19,411 nt of DNA from Desulfocurvus sp. (lineage in GTDB: Bacteria > Desulfobacterota > Desulfovibrionia > Desulfovibrionales > Desulfovibrionaceae): positions 1-19,411 of the forward strand of contig NZ_JALNWM010000040.1 in the NCBI RefSeq assembly GCF_023230885.1, in the 5' to 3' direction. The notes beneath the pieces were generated by a model. That model was not told where the DNA came from. It worked only from the letters and a program-made list of their open reading frames with translations, and searched no databases. Positions 7,445 through 14,628 of this stretch are shown here, piece by piece. Position 1 is the first letter of the stretch. Every line of letters starts with the position of its first letter. A program made the position numbers and the translations under genes.

Positions 7445-8527
7445 CTAGAGCTTCACGCGGGCCGTGCCCTGGGTGTAGAAGGGCAGGGTGCCCCGGGTGG
7501 CGGCCAGGGGCTTGGCGCCCTTGCCGACCAGGAACTGCGTGGCTTCGGCGTGCTCGGCCTGCACATAGGCCAGGGCCACGGCATGGCCCAGGCTGGGGGC
7601 GAAGGAGCCGCTGGTCACCCGGCCGACGGGCTCGCCCGAGGGCAGCAGCACGGGGTCGTCGTGGCGGGCGGCGCGGCGGCCTTCGAGCACCAGGGGGATG
7701 AGCGACTCGCGCACGTCGAAGGCCCTGGCCTTGCCGATGTGGTCGGCCGGGGACTTGAGGAAGACGGACATGCCCGCCTCGGCGGGGGTGTGCTTCTCGT
7801 CCAGGTCCTGGCCGTAGAGGGCCATGCCCATCTCCAGGCGCAGGGTGTCGCGCGCGCCGAGGCCGGCGGGGCGGACCAGCGGGTTTTGCAGCAGCAGCTC
7901 CCACAGGGCCTGGGCCTTGTCCTCGCGCAGGTACAGCTCGTAGCCCAGCTCGCCGGTGTAGCCCGTGCGGCTGACGACCATCGGGTCGCCGTCGAACTCG
8001 GTGCGCTTGAAGGAGAAATAGGTCAGGAACGACCAGTCCTCGCCGGTGGCCTCGTTGAGGACGCGGCAGGCCTCGGGGCCCTGGAGGTCGATCTTGGCGG
8101 TCATGTCCGAGATGTTCTCGAAGAACATGCCCTCCGGCAGGTGCGATTTGATCCAGGCGTAGTCCGTGTCGATGCGCGCGCCGTTGACCACGAGCATGTA
8201 TTCGTCGTCGGCCATGCAGTAGACGATGCAGTCGTCGATGATCCCGCCCTGTTCGTTCAGCAGGAAGCCGTAGCGGCAGCGCCGGGGGCCGAGGGTGTCC
8301 AGGTTGTGGGTCACCACGCGCGACAGGGCGTCGCGGGCCTTGGCGCCACGCAGCTTGAACTCGCCCATGTGGCAGATGTCGAAGACGGAGGCCTTGGTGC
8401 GGGTGTGCTGGTGTTCTTCAAGAATACCGGCGTATTGGACGGGCATGTCCCAGCCGGCGAAGGGGACCATCCTGGCGCCGTGACCGACATGCCAGGAGTG
8501 CAGGGGTGTCTTGAATAGCTCGGACAA
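7445..8527 (-). CDS. gcvT: Aminomethyltransferase (glycine cleavage system T protein)
   Basis: GcvT transfers the methylene group from aminomethylated lipoyl-GcvH to tetrahydrofolate and releases ammonia. The 360-residue length is typical. Visible motifs are MVPFAGWDMPVQY (residues 20-32), ASVFDICHMGEFKLRG (46-61), NEQGGIIDDCIVY (91-103) with the conserved catalytic Asp of the GG-DD segment, SRTGYTGELGYELYL, and the C-terminal VGRVTSGSFAPSL. The best start is the TTG at 8527: AAGGAG stands 6 bases upstream and the product then begins SELFKTPLH, as the family does. Reading further upstream in frame adds residues that contain the ribosome-binding site itself. It lies 50 bases after the unknown 581-residue gene and is followed by a strong terminator. 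No other gcv gene is in the window. Confidence 0.95.
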   Translation of the reverse strand: MSELFKTPLHSWHVGHGARMVPFAGWDMPVQYAGILEEHQHTRTKASVFDICHMGEFKLRGAKARDALSRVVTHNLDTLGPRRCRYGFLLNEQGGIIDDCIVYCMADDEYMLVVNGARIDTDYAWIKSHLPEGMFFENISDMTAKIDLQGPEACRVLNEATGEDWSFLTYFSFKRTEFDGDPMVVSRTGYTGELGYELYLREDKAQALWELLLQNPLVRPAGLGARDTLRLEMGMALYGQDLDEKHTPAEAGMSVFLKSPADHIGKARAFDVRESLIPLVLEGRRAARHDDPVLLPSGEPVGRVTSGSFAPSLGHAVALAYVQAEHAEATQFLVGKGAKPLAATRGTLPFYTQGTARVKL

Positions 8528-8533
8528 CGACTT

Positions 8534-8539
8534 CTCCTT
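8534..8539 (-). promoter_or_regulatory. Ribosome-binding site deciding the TTG start of gcvT
   Basis: A perfect AAGGAG (minus strand) lies 6 bases upstream of the TTG at 8527. No ATG start nearby has comparable support. Confidence 0.8.
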
Positions 8540-8577
8540 GCGCAGACGGAAGGGAAAGACCAAAGGGCAAACCCGGC

Positions 8578-10323
8578 CTATACAGCATGTTCCAGGGGCT
8601 TGTCACCTGATTCCGCCCGGGTTTTGCGGATGGACTTGAACTCGTCGAGCTGGGCCACCAGCCGTCCGTACTGGCGGCGCACCTCGCGCCCGTATGGGGT
8701 CAGGTCCTCGTCGCGGCGGCGGATGTATGTGCGCACGAGGTAGGCGTCCTGGAGCATGTTTTCGCCCAGGATGATGACGCTTTCCACCAGTTCGTCGAAG
8801 TAGTTGACGATCTCGTACTTGAGGTCGTTCAGCAGGGCGTTGGCCTGCTCCAGGGCCTCCAGGTGCCCCAGGCGCCCGCCCTTGTGCGCGCGCCTGCTCA
8901 GGTCCTCCAGGGCCTGCACCTTGCGCGCCTGCTGGATGTAGCTGTACTTGGCCCAGACCTCCTGGTGGAGGTCGTGCATGGAGTTGAAGGTCTCGTAGTA
9001 GTCCGGGTTGCGCAGGTAGGTGTCCAGGACCTTGGTGACGTTGGAGTAGAATTCGCCGGAGTAGCCGATGATCCTGCGCTGGTGCTTGGAGAGCCAGGCG
9101 AAGAGGAACTTCAGGCGCTTCTCATGGGTGTCGGTGTTCTCCACCACCTCGTTGCGCTTGTAGACGATGCGCCCGTTGTATTCGCCGCGGGCGATGTCGT
9201 TCAGCCGCAGGAACATGTTCGAGGCGTCCTTGATGATGTTGACCATCGCGTTGACCCGGCCCGACAGGGGGTGGATGACCTCCTGGCGGAGCACGGACAG
9301 GGCGCGGTCCTGGCGCACGTTGTCGCGGCTGAACTTGTGCTGGCGGTAGGTCACGCGCAGGATGACCACGCGCCGGGCGCGGTCCACGAAGTAGCGGCCC
9401 TGGGCCAGCTTGCGCAGCACGTCCTTCTGCTCGTTGTCCACCTGCACCAGGGCGGTTTTCTCCACGCGCGGATAGCGGCGGCTCAGGGGATGGGAGTACA
9501 GGGTGGTGATGGTCCGGTCGGACTGGCCGAGCACGCGGATCATGAAATCCTCGCCCATGCGCTGGAGGCGGCGCGAGAACAGTGCGCTGGAGGTGCGCCG
9601 CTCCGAGACGATGGGGAACCCGTACAGCTCCATGAGGAACTGGTAGACGAACAGGCGGTTGCGCTCGTAGCGCGCGTTGTCGCCCACGGTGAACTTGCCG
9701 GTGCGCACCCCGAAGCGCTTGATCTCGGTGTCCAGGTCCGAGGGGAAAGAGGCGTAGACCCCGGCCAGGTGGAAGCCGCCGCCCCGGTCCTTGGCCAGGA
9801 CGTGGGCGCGATCCATCTGGAGCAGGAAGGGCAGAACGTCCGGATAGTTCTCCAGGGCTGTCAGGTCCTTGCGCAGGAATTCCCTGCGGAAGGCCTCCTG
9901 CCAGCGCTTGGGCAGGCGGTTCAGGCAGGTCTGGCGGTTGCGCACCTGCACGGCGCGCTCCAGGGGGCAGGCGTTCTCCAGCCCCAGCTCCGCCTCGCCC
10001 AGCAGGTCGTGCAGGATGTCGAACTGGAAGACCTCGGAAAAATAGGACAAGGGCCTGGCCAGGGCGACCATGGAGAAGCCCGGCAGGTTGGTATGCTCGA
10101 AGGGGTCGGCCTCGAAGGAGGGCAGCAGCTCGCGCGATTCCACCAGGGGGTAGTCGGGCTGCTCGAAGTAGGGCTTCAGCAGGCAGTGCCTGATCTGCAC
10201 CCAGTCCAGGAAGCGCTTGAGGCGGGGGATGCTGTCGACCTGCAAGGGCACGGGACCGTCGGCTCCCGCCGTCAGGGGGAATTCACGGACCTTGCTGAAC
10301 GCCTGCTCCCAGGAAAAAGCCAT
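8578..10323 (-). CDS. Unrecognised 581-residue soluble protein, upstream of gcvT
   Basis: I do not recognise this family. The product has no signal peptide or membrane segment and is rich in charged and aromatic residues. Most of the C-terminal half looks alpha-helical, for example the segment from KHQRRIIGYSGEFYSN through YYETFNSMHDLHQEVWAKY and on to the Arg-rich end (TYIRRRDEDLTPYGREVRR). The middle (about 210-360) has alternating hydrophobic stretches such as RRVVILRVTYRQH that suggest beta strands. I see no nucleotide-binding loop, metal cluster or catalytic motif. The ATG at 10323 was chosen because a strong promoter lies just upstream; the longer in-frame reading to 10671 would cross it. 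A weak AAAAGG precedes the start. Codon use matches its neighbours and the reading frame is intact, so it is a real native gene. gcvT follows 50 bases after it, probably in the same transcript. Confidence 0.85.
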   Translation of the reverse strand: MAFSWEQAFSKVREFPLTAGADGPVPLQVDSIPRLKRFLDWVQIRHCLLKPYFEQPDYPLVESRELLPSFEADPFEHTNLPGFSMVALARPLSYFSEVFQFDILHDLLGEAELGLENACPLERAVQVRNRQTCLNRLPKRWQEAFRREFLRKDLTALENYPDVLPFLLQMDRAHVLAKDRGGGFHLAGVYASFPSDLDTEIKRFGVRTGKFTVGDNARYERNRLFVYQFLMELYGFPIVSERRTSSALFSRRLQRMGEDFMIRVLGQSDRTITTLYSHPLSRRYPRVEKTALVQVDNEQKDVLRKLAQGRYFVDRARRVVILRVTYRQHKFSRDNVRQDRALSVLRQEVIHPLSGRVNAMVNIIKDASNMFLRLNDIARGEYNGRIVYKRNEVVENTDTHEKRLKFLFAWLSKHQRRIIGYSGEFYSNVTKVLDTYLRNPDYYETFNSMHDLHQEVWAKYSYIQQARKVQALEDLSRRAHKGGRLGHLEALEQANALLNDLKYEIVNYFDELVESVIILGENMLQDAYLVRTYIRRRDEDLTPYGREVRRQYGRLVAQLDEFKSIRKTRAESGDKPLEHAV

Positions 10324-10390
10324 GCCTTTTGCCGTTGCTCCGGTGGGTGGGCAGGGCGCCCGAGCCCGGTTTGAATATCCATTCGTCGCA

Positions 10391-10419
10391 ATTCTAGCGT
10401 TGCCCGGGCGCATTGACAA
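10391..10419 (-). promoter_or_regulatory. Strong sigma70-type promoter for the unknown gene and gcvT
   Basis: Read on the minus strand, TTGTCA (10419-10414) and TAGAAT (10396-10391) each match consensus at five of six positions and are 17 bases apart. Transcription would begin near 10384, leaving a leader of about 60 bases. The -35 box lies in the 9-base inverted repeat ATTGACAAT, which also gives a perfect TTGACA on the plus strand, but without a matching -10. Confidence 0.75.
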
Positions 10420-10807
10420 TACAAAAAAGGCAAAACTTTCAGGGCCGAACCGTATCGCCGGGCCGCAGGCCGCCTCCGGCCTCCCGGGGCGGGCCGGTCG
10501 GCCAGGCCGGTGCCCCGGGCCGGGGCCGCGAACCCGGCGGCCCTCCAGAGCCCGGGCGCGCCCCCGGTCGGCCGGTGCGGCCCCCGGGGGGCTTCCGGCA
10601 ACGCCGTCTTGTGTCCGGCGCTCTTGTGTTGTGTGTTGCGCGCGGCACGGTGAATGTATCTTGGAGGGCATGTCCGATCTTTAATCGTGTGTAACGAGTC
10701 AAATGTTATGCACTGATGGCGGCGTTGCGTTTGTTCTTGCACCCAGGCTGCCTTTCCGCTTGCGGGCTCGCGCCCCGGGGGCCGGTGTCCGGGCCGTTCC
10801 GTGCGCG
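10420..10807. other. Non-coding interval upstream of the tandem-GAF gene
   Basis: No convincing gene is visible between the divergent promoter at 10391-10419 and the hairpin at 10808. Open frames here are short GC-rich artefacts. About 10440-10610 is very GC-rich and full of short inverted repeats. About 10620-10740 is noticeably richer in A and T and contains -10-like elements (TATCTT, TTTAAT), none with a well-placed -35. A transcript for the GAF gene, or a separate small RNA, probably starts here, but I cannot place its start. Confidence 0.5.
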
Positions 10808-10855
10808 GCTTTTCCGGGCCGGGACACCGGGCCGGAAAAAGCGGTTTTGTTTTTT
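10808..10855 (+). terminator. Terminator-like hairpin in the tandem-GAF leader
   Basis: TTTTCCGG (10810-10817) pairs perfectly with CCGGAAAA (10832-10839). Bulged GC pairs continue the stem to a GACA loop, and a T-rich tail follows (TTTT, one G, then TTTTTT, ending at 10855). It lies about 110 bases before the tandem-GAF start and no gene precedes it on this strand. It could end a small RNA or act as an attenuator. A perfect 9 bp competing stem (10782-10790 with 10822-10830) overlaps it. Confidence 0.5.
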
Positions 10856-10965
10856 GCGGGCCTGTCGTAACTTGTCCTCTTCCCGCCGGTCGAGCCCCGA
10901 GGCTCCCGGGGGGCACCCCGCGCCCGACGGGTCGGCGCGGGGCATCACGGACGGACCTGGAGCCA

Positions 10966-11937
10966 ATGGGAACGGACAGCCTCATCAAATTCCTGAACGT
11001 CGTCGGCAGCGTGTACGACGCCTATTCGGCCGTGCTTTTCCTGCCCGCCGTGACGGGCGAGGGCTTTTGCATCGCCGGGAAGTTCAGCCTGGGCGACGGC
11101 ATCGACGGCGCCACGACGATCATGCCCGGCCAGGGCCTGGTGGGCTGGATCCTGCGCAACAAGAAGCCGCTGCTCATCAACAATTTCGACCAGAAGCGCA
11201 GCCACCTGGGCTACTACGACCACAAGGACGAGAGCCAGATCAAGGCCTTCATGGGCTGCCCGGTGCAGGGCGGCGGGGCCCTTTGCGTGGACAGCCGCCG
11301 CCAGTACTCCTTCAGCGACAAGGACCAGAAGATCCTCGACCTGCTGGCCCGCCTGGCCTGCGATATCCAGAGCAGCGAGTTCCTCATCGGCCAGGGCATG
11401 GAGGAGAGCCGCTTCTACCGCACCCTGCAACACATGGTGGAACTGCGCGCCCGCGCCCCGCGCTGGGCGGCCTACCTGACCACGTTCCTGGAGCTGCTGG
11501 CCCAGGCCACGGGGTTCGGCCAGTGTTTCCTGGCCGCGCGGGACGAGCGCGGCGCCAACTATTTCCTGGAGGGCGTGCCCGAGGGGTTTTTCCCGTCCCA
11601 TGTGCCCCATCCGGGCATGGTGCCCATCAAGAGCGGGCTGGTGGGCTATGTGTTCAATTCCGGCCAGCCCGTGTTCTCCGGCGACCGGGGCTGCTGCCCT
11701 GCGGGCCGCTCGCTCTTCGGCAAGGACGTGCCCGCGCCGGAGCTGGGCAGCTTCGTGCTGCTGCCCGTGGTCTTCGGGCGCAAGCCCCGGGCCGTGCTCG
11801 CCCTGTGCAGCCCCGAGGTGGTCGCCGTGACCCCGGCCATGCGCAATTTCCTCGGGCTGGCCACGGCCAACCTGTCCCTCTTCCTCGAAAATCTCTATCT
11901 CCAGGCGCGGTTGGCCAGCCTTGGCCCCTCCTCCTGA
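10966..11937 (+). CDS. Tandem GAF-domain protein without output domain
   Basis: The 323-residue product appears to be two GAF-like domains in series, about residues 5-140 and 160-315. The evidence is an internal resemblance: GQGLVGWILRNKKPLLINNF in the first half parallels KSGLVGYVFNSGQPVF in the second. Both sit at the same place in a GAF fold, after a strand pair and before the central helix. GAF domains bind small ligands (cyclic nucleotides, haem, amino acids) or sense redox state. Cysteines at 35, 98, 107 and 132, and a Cys-Cys pair in the second half, are possible redox sites. There is no kinase, cyclase, phosphodiesterase or DNA-binding domain, so any effect must pass through a partner. 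The ATG at 10966 has GGAG only 3 bases upstream, which is a short spacing. mreB follows after 119 bases with its own promoter. Confidence 0.75.
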   Translation: MGTDSLIKFLNVVGSVYDAYSAVLFLPAVTGEGFCIAGKFSLGDGIDGATTIMPGQGLVGWILRNKKPLLINNFDQKRSHLGYYDHKDESQIKAFMGCPVQGGGALCVDSRRQYSFSDKDQKILDLLARLACDIQSSEFLIGQGMEESRFYRTLQHMVELRARAPRWAAYLTTFLELLAQATGFGQCFLAARDERGANYFLEGVPEGFFPSHVPHPGMVPIKSGLVGYVFNSGQPVFSGDRGCCPAGRSLFGKDVPAPELGSFVLLPVVFGRKPRAVLALCSPEVVAVTPAMRNFLGLATANLSLFLENLYLQARLASLGPSS

Positions 11938-11955
11938 AAATTCTTTTCGGGACCA

Positions 11956-11984
11956 TTGCCGTCCGGGGCCGGTTCGGATATAAA
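11956..11984 (+). promoter_or_regulatory. Promoter of mreB
   Basis: TTGCCG (11956-11961, four of six) and TATAAA (11979-11984, five of six) are 17 bases apart. Transcription would begin near 11991, giving a leader of about 65 bases to the mreB ATG. This lets mreB be expressed independently of the GAF gene. Confidence 0.6.
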
Positions 11985-12056
11985 TCCCTGAGTGGGTAGA
12001 AATACTCTAGACTTTTTCTGTGGCGCGGCACCGAGCCGCGCACAAGGGGTTTCTCC

Positions 12057-13082
12057 ATGTTCCTGAAACGCCTCCTGGGGATGCTGGGCAAAGATCTGGC
12101 CATGGACCTCGGCACGGCCAACACCCTGCTGTATACGCCAAAGGAAGGGATCGTGCTCAACGAGCCCTCCGTGGTGGCCCTGGACACCAAGACCGGCAAC
12201 GTCATCGCCGTGGGCAAGGAGGCCAAGGACTTCCTGGGGCGCACGCCCGACCGCATCCGCGCCATCCGGCCCATGAAGGACGGCGTCATCGCCGACTTCG
12301 AGGTGACCAAGGAGATGATCGCCTTCTTCATCCGCAAGGTCATCCGGGGCATGTCGCTCATCAAGCCGCGCATCGTCATCTGCGTGCCCACGGGCATCAC
12401 CCAGGTGGAGAAGCGCGCGGTCATCGAGAGCGGGCTCCAGGCCGGCGCGCGCGAGGTCAAGCTCATCGAGGAGCCCATGGCCGCGGCCATCGGCGCGGGG
12501 CTGGCCATCGAGGAGCCCGTGGGCAACATGGTGGTGGACATCGGCGGCGGCACCACGGAGGTGGCCGTCATTTCCCTGTCCGCCGTGGCCTACGCCGAGT
12601 CCGTGCGCGTGGCGGGCGACGAGATGAACGAGGCCATCCAGCGCTATTTCCAGGACCGCTACCAGCTGCTCATCGGCGAGAACATGTCCGAGAAGGTCAA
12701 GATGCACCTGGGCAGCGCCGCGCCCCTGGACGAAACCCTCGTGGGCGAGGTTTCGGGCAAGAACATCGTGGACGGCACCCCGCGCTGCATCGAGATCACC
12801 GACGCCCAGGTCCGCGAGGCCATCCGCGAGCCCGTGGCGGCCATCATCATGGCCGTCAAGCGCGCCCTGGAGAAGACGCCCCCGGAGCTGGTGGGCGACA
12901 TCGCCCGCAACGGCCTGCTGCTGGCGGGCGGCGGGGCGCTGCTCAAGGGGCTGGACCGGCTCATCAGCCAGGAAACCAACCTCTCGGTCATCGTGGACGA
13001 GGATCCGCTGACCACCGTGGTGCGCGGCACGGGCCGCAGCCTCGCGGAGGACAAGCGTTTTTCCAAGGTCTGGATCAACTAG
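12057..13082 (+). CDS. mreB: Rod shape-determining protein MreB
   Basis: MreB is the bacterial actin homologue that polymerises under the inner membrane and positions the elongation peptidoglycan machinery. The 341-residue length is normal. Actin-fold motifs are present: phosphate-1 AMDLGTANT (residues 15-23), phosphate-2 VVDIGGGTTEVAV (159-171) and the adenosine motif LLAGGGALLKGLD near the C-terminus. The N-terminal MFLKRLLGML is a short amphipathic membrane-binding helix. The ATG at 12057 has AAGGGG 8 bases upstream. mreC and mreD, which often follow, are absent: a terminator and an unrelated gene come next. Confidence 0.97.
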   Translation: MFLKRLLGMLGKDLAMDLGTANTLLYTPKEGIVLNEPSVVALDTKTGNVIAVGKEAKDFLGRTPDRIRAIRPMKDGVIADFEVTKEMIAFFIRKVIRGMSLIKPRIVICVPTGITQVEKRAVIESGLQAGAREVKLIEEPMAAAIGAGLAIEEPVGNMVVDIGGGTTEVAVISLSAVAYAESVRVAGDEMNEAIQRYFQDRYQLLIGENMSEKVKMHLGSAAPLDETLVGEVSGKNIVDGTPRCIEITDAQVREAIREPVAAIIMAVKRALEKTPPELVGDIARNGLLLAGGGALLKGLDRLISQETNLSVIVDEDPLTTVVRGTGRSLAEDKRFSKVWIN

Positions 13083-13106
13083 CCGCGCCCGCGCCGCTGC
13101 GGTTCG

Positions 13107-13132
13107 AAAGGGCGGCCCCGGGCCGCCCTTTT
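13107..13132 (+). terminator. Intrinsic terminator of mreB
   Basis: AAAGGGCGGCC (13107-13117) and GGCCGCCCTTT (13121-13131) form a perfect 11 bp stem with a 3-base loop, starting 24 bases after the mreB stop. The T run is only four long and overlaps the stem base, so termination may be partial. Confidence 0.7.
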
Positions 13133-13170
13133 GCCGCCCGGCGCGCGGGGGCGGCAAACGGGAGCCGCCA

Positions 13171-13980
13171 ATGAACCCCTTCGTCACCCCGGTGCTGCTG
13201 GGAGGCGTCCTGGCCGCAGTGCATGAGGCCGGGCAGTGCATCCTCGACGCCCGGACCCGCCCGCGCCGCATCCGCCACAAAGGGCGCATCGACCTGGTCA
13301 CCGAAACGGACCTGGCCTCGGAGGCCCTGCTCAAGGAGCGCCTGGGGGCCCTGTTGCCCGGGGCGGACTTCATGGCCGAGGAGAGCGCGGCCAGCCGCGT
13401 GCCCGGCGAGCTGACCTGGATCATCGACCCCCTGGACGGCACCACCAACTTCGCCCACGGCCTGCCCGTGGTGGCGGTTTCCGTTGGTCTTTGGCGCGCC
13501 GGGGAGCCGGTGCTGGGCGTCGTGGCCGTGCCCGTCCTGGGCGAGACGTTCCACGCCGTGCGCGGGCAGGGCGCCTTCCTGAATGGCGAGCCCATCGCCG
13601 TGAGCGCCACGGACCGGCCCGTGGACGCCCTGGTGGCCACCGGCTTCCCCTATTCCGTGGCCGGGGACATGGAGCATATCATGGGCCCCATGAGCCGGGT
13701 GCTGCCCGCCACGCGCGGGCTGCGGCGCATGGGCGCGGCGGCGGCGGACCTGGCCTATGTGGCCTGCGGGCGGCTGGACGCCTTCTACGAAATCCGCCTC
13801 AAGCCGTGGGACACCACGGCGGGCTGGCTGCTGGTGGAGGAGGCGGGCGGGCGCGTCACGCGCTTCGACCCCGAGGTGCCTTACACCCCGGGCGCCCCGA
13901 GCATCCTGGCCTCCAACGGCCGGCTCCACGGGGCCGTGGCCGCCCTGGTGCTGGGCGACGGGCCCGACCTGCGGGAATAG
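13171..13980 (+). CDS. Inositol monophosphatase family protein (SuhB-like)
   Basis: This 269-residue protein belongs to the Mg2+-dependent, Li+-sensitive sugar-phosphatase family (inositol-1-phosphatase, SuhB, fructose-1,6-bisphosphatase class IV). The metal-site motifs are all there: FMAEES with Glu70/Glu71, WIIDPLDGTTNF (residues 83-94) with Asp86 and Asp89, and WDTTAGWLLVEEAGG (213-227) with Asp214. KGRIDLVTETD (37-47) is the usual N-terminal signature. The ATG at 13171 has GGGAG 6 bases upstream. The gene stands alone after the mreB terminator and converges on the Nudix gene with only 7 bases between stops. The exact substrate (myo-inositol-1-phosphate or another sugar phosphate) cannot be set from sequence. 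Confidence 0.92.
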   Translation: MNPFVTPVLLGGVLAAVHEAGQCILDARTRPRRIRHKGRIDLVTETDLASEALLKERLGALLPGADFMAEESAASRVPGELTWIIDPLDGTTNFAHGLPVVAVSVGLWRAGEPVLGVVAVPVLGETFHAVRGQGAFLNGEPIAVSATDRPVDALVATGFPYSVAGDMEHIMGPMSRVLPATRGLRRMGAAAADLAYVACGRLDAFYEIRLKPWDTTAGWLLVEEAGGRVTRFDPEVPYTPGAPSILASNGRLHGAVAALVLGDGPDLRE

Positions 13981-13987
13981 CGCGGCC

Positions 13988-14566
13988 TCAGGGGTCGGGC
14001 GCGCCGTCGTCGTCCGGGCGCCCGGGGCGCGCCGGGCGGAAGACCATGTCGCGCTCCCAGAAGCTGACCAACGTCGGCGTGAGCATCTCGCGGAAGCTGG
14101 CGGCCAGGGCGTCCAGTTCGTCGCGGTCCACGAACAGGCCGTCCTCGATCTCGGCGGGGTCGGGCAGCAGGGGGCCCGGGCAGGCCCCGGCGGCGAACAG
14201 GGTGGTGAAGCCGTAGCCCGTTTCCGGGCAGGCCGGGGCCTTGCCCAGGCGCGTCAGCAGCGCCCCGCCGATGCCCAGCTCCTGGCGCAGGCCGCGCAGG
14301 GCGGCGTCCTCGCAGGATTCCCCGGCCAGCACTGGCCCGGCGGCCGACAGGTCCCAGCGCCCGGGGTAGAGGGTCTTGGTCCGGGCGCGTTTTTGCAGGA
14401 ACACCCGGCCCCGGGCGTCGTAGACCAGCACCAGCACAGTGCGGTGGAACAGGGCCTGGCGCCGGGCCTCGGCCAGGGGCATGACGCCCAGGGGGCGGTC
14501 CTGGTCGTCGACGATTTCCACGGCGTCCTGGGCCCTGGGGGATATGGCGTGAAGGTGTGTGGACAT
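13988..14566 (-). CDS. Nudix-fold protein with a degenerate, IDI-like Nudix box
   Basis: The 192-residue product has a Nudix fold. A short N-terminal strand pair, VEIVDDQDRPLGVMPLAEAR (residues 16-35), leads to FHRTVLVLVYDARGRVFLQKRA and a Nudix box at residues 77-99 (G-x5-E-x7-R-G-L-R-Q-E-L-G-I). Against the consensus REUxEExGU, the first acidic residue is Gly92 and the next is Gln95; only Glu96 is kept. Type 1 isopentenyl-diphosphate isomerase has the same kind of loss (RRCRYELG in E. coli). However, the CGHP motif that supplies the isomerase's catalytic Cys and a metal-binding His reads AAGP here, so isomerase activity is unlikely. The ATG at 14566 lies just downstream of a candidate promoter. 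The gene is divergent from rimI. The substrate is unknown. Confidence 0.85.
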   Translation of the reverse strand: MSTHLHAISPRAQDAVEIVDDQDRPLGVMPLAEARRQALFHRTVLVLVYDARGRVFLQKRARTKTLYPGRWDLSAAGPVLAGESCEDAALRGLRQELGIGGALLTRLGKAPACPETGYGFTTLFAAGACPGPLLPDPAEIEDGLFVDRDELDALAASFREMLTPTLVSFWERDMVFRPARPGRPDDDGAPDP

Positions 14567-14586
14567 GGTGCGGCGTTTGGCTGCAT

Positions 14587-14615
14587 ATACTAGCAGAGGC
14601 CCCCGGGGGCCGCAA
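14587..14615 (-). promoter_or_regulatory. Candidate promoter of the Nudix gene
   Basis: On the minus strand TTGCGG (14615-14610) and TAGTAT (14592-14587) are 17 bases apart and lie about 20 bases upstream of the ATG at 14566. Matches to consensus are moderate. The spacer contains most of a 14-base perfect palindrome (14598-14611). Confidence 0.4.
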
Positions 14616-14628
14616 CGGGGAGGGGGCC

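Noticed and set aside
10413..10418. Plus-strand promoter from the perfect TTGACA
   Set aside because: No recognisable -10 occurs 16-18 bases downstream; the sequence is better explained as part of the minus-strand promoter.
10439..10988. Several open frames on both strands in the gap before the tandem-GAF gene
   Set aside because: Their products are dominated by Arg, Pro, Gly and Ala, as expected for shadow frames in GC-rich DNA, and none has a supported start.
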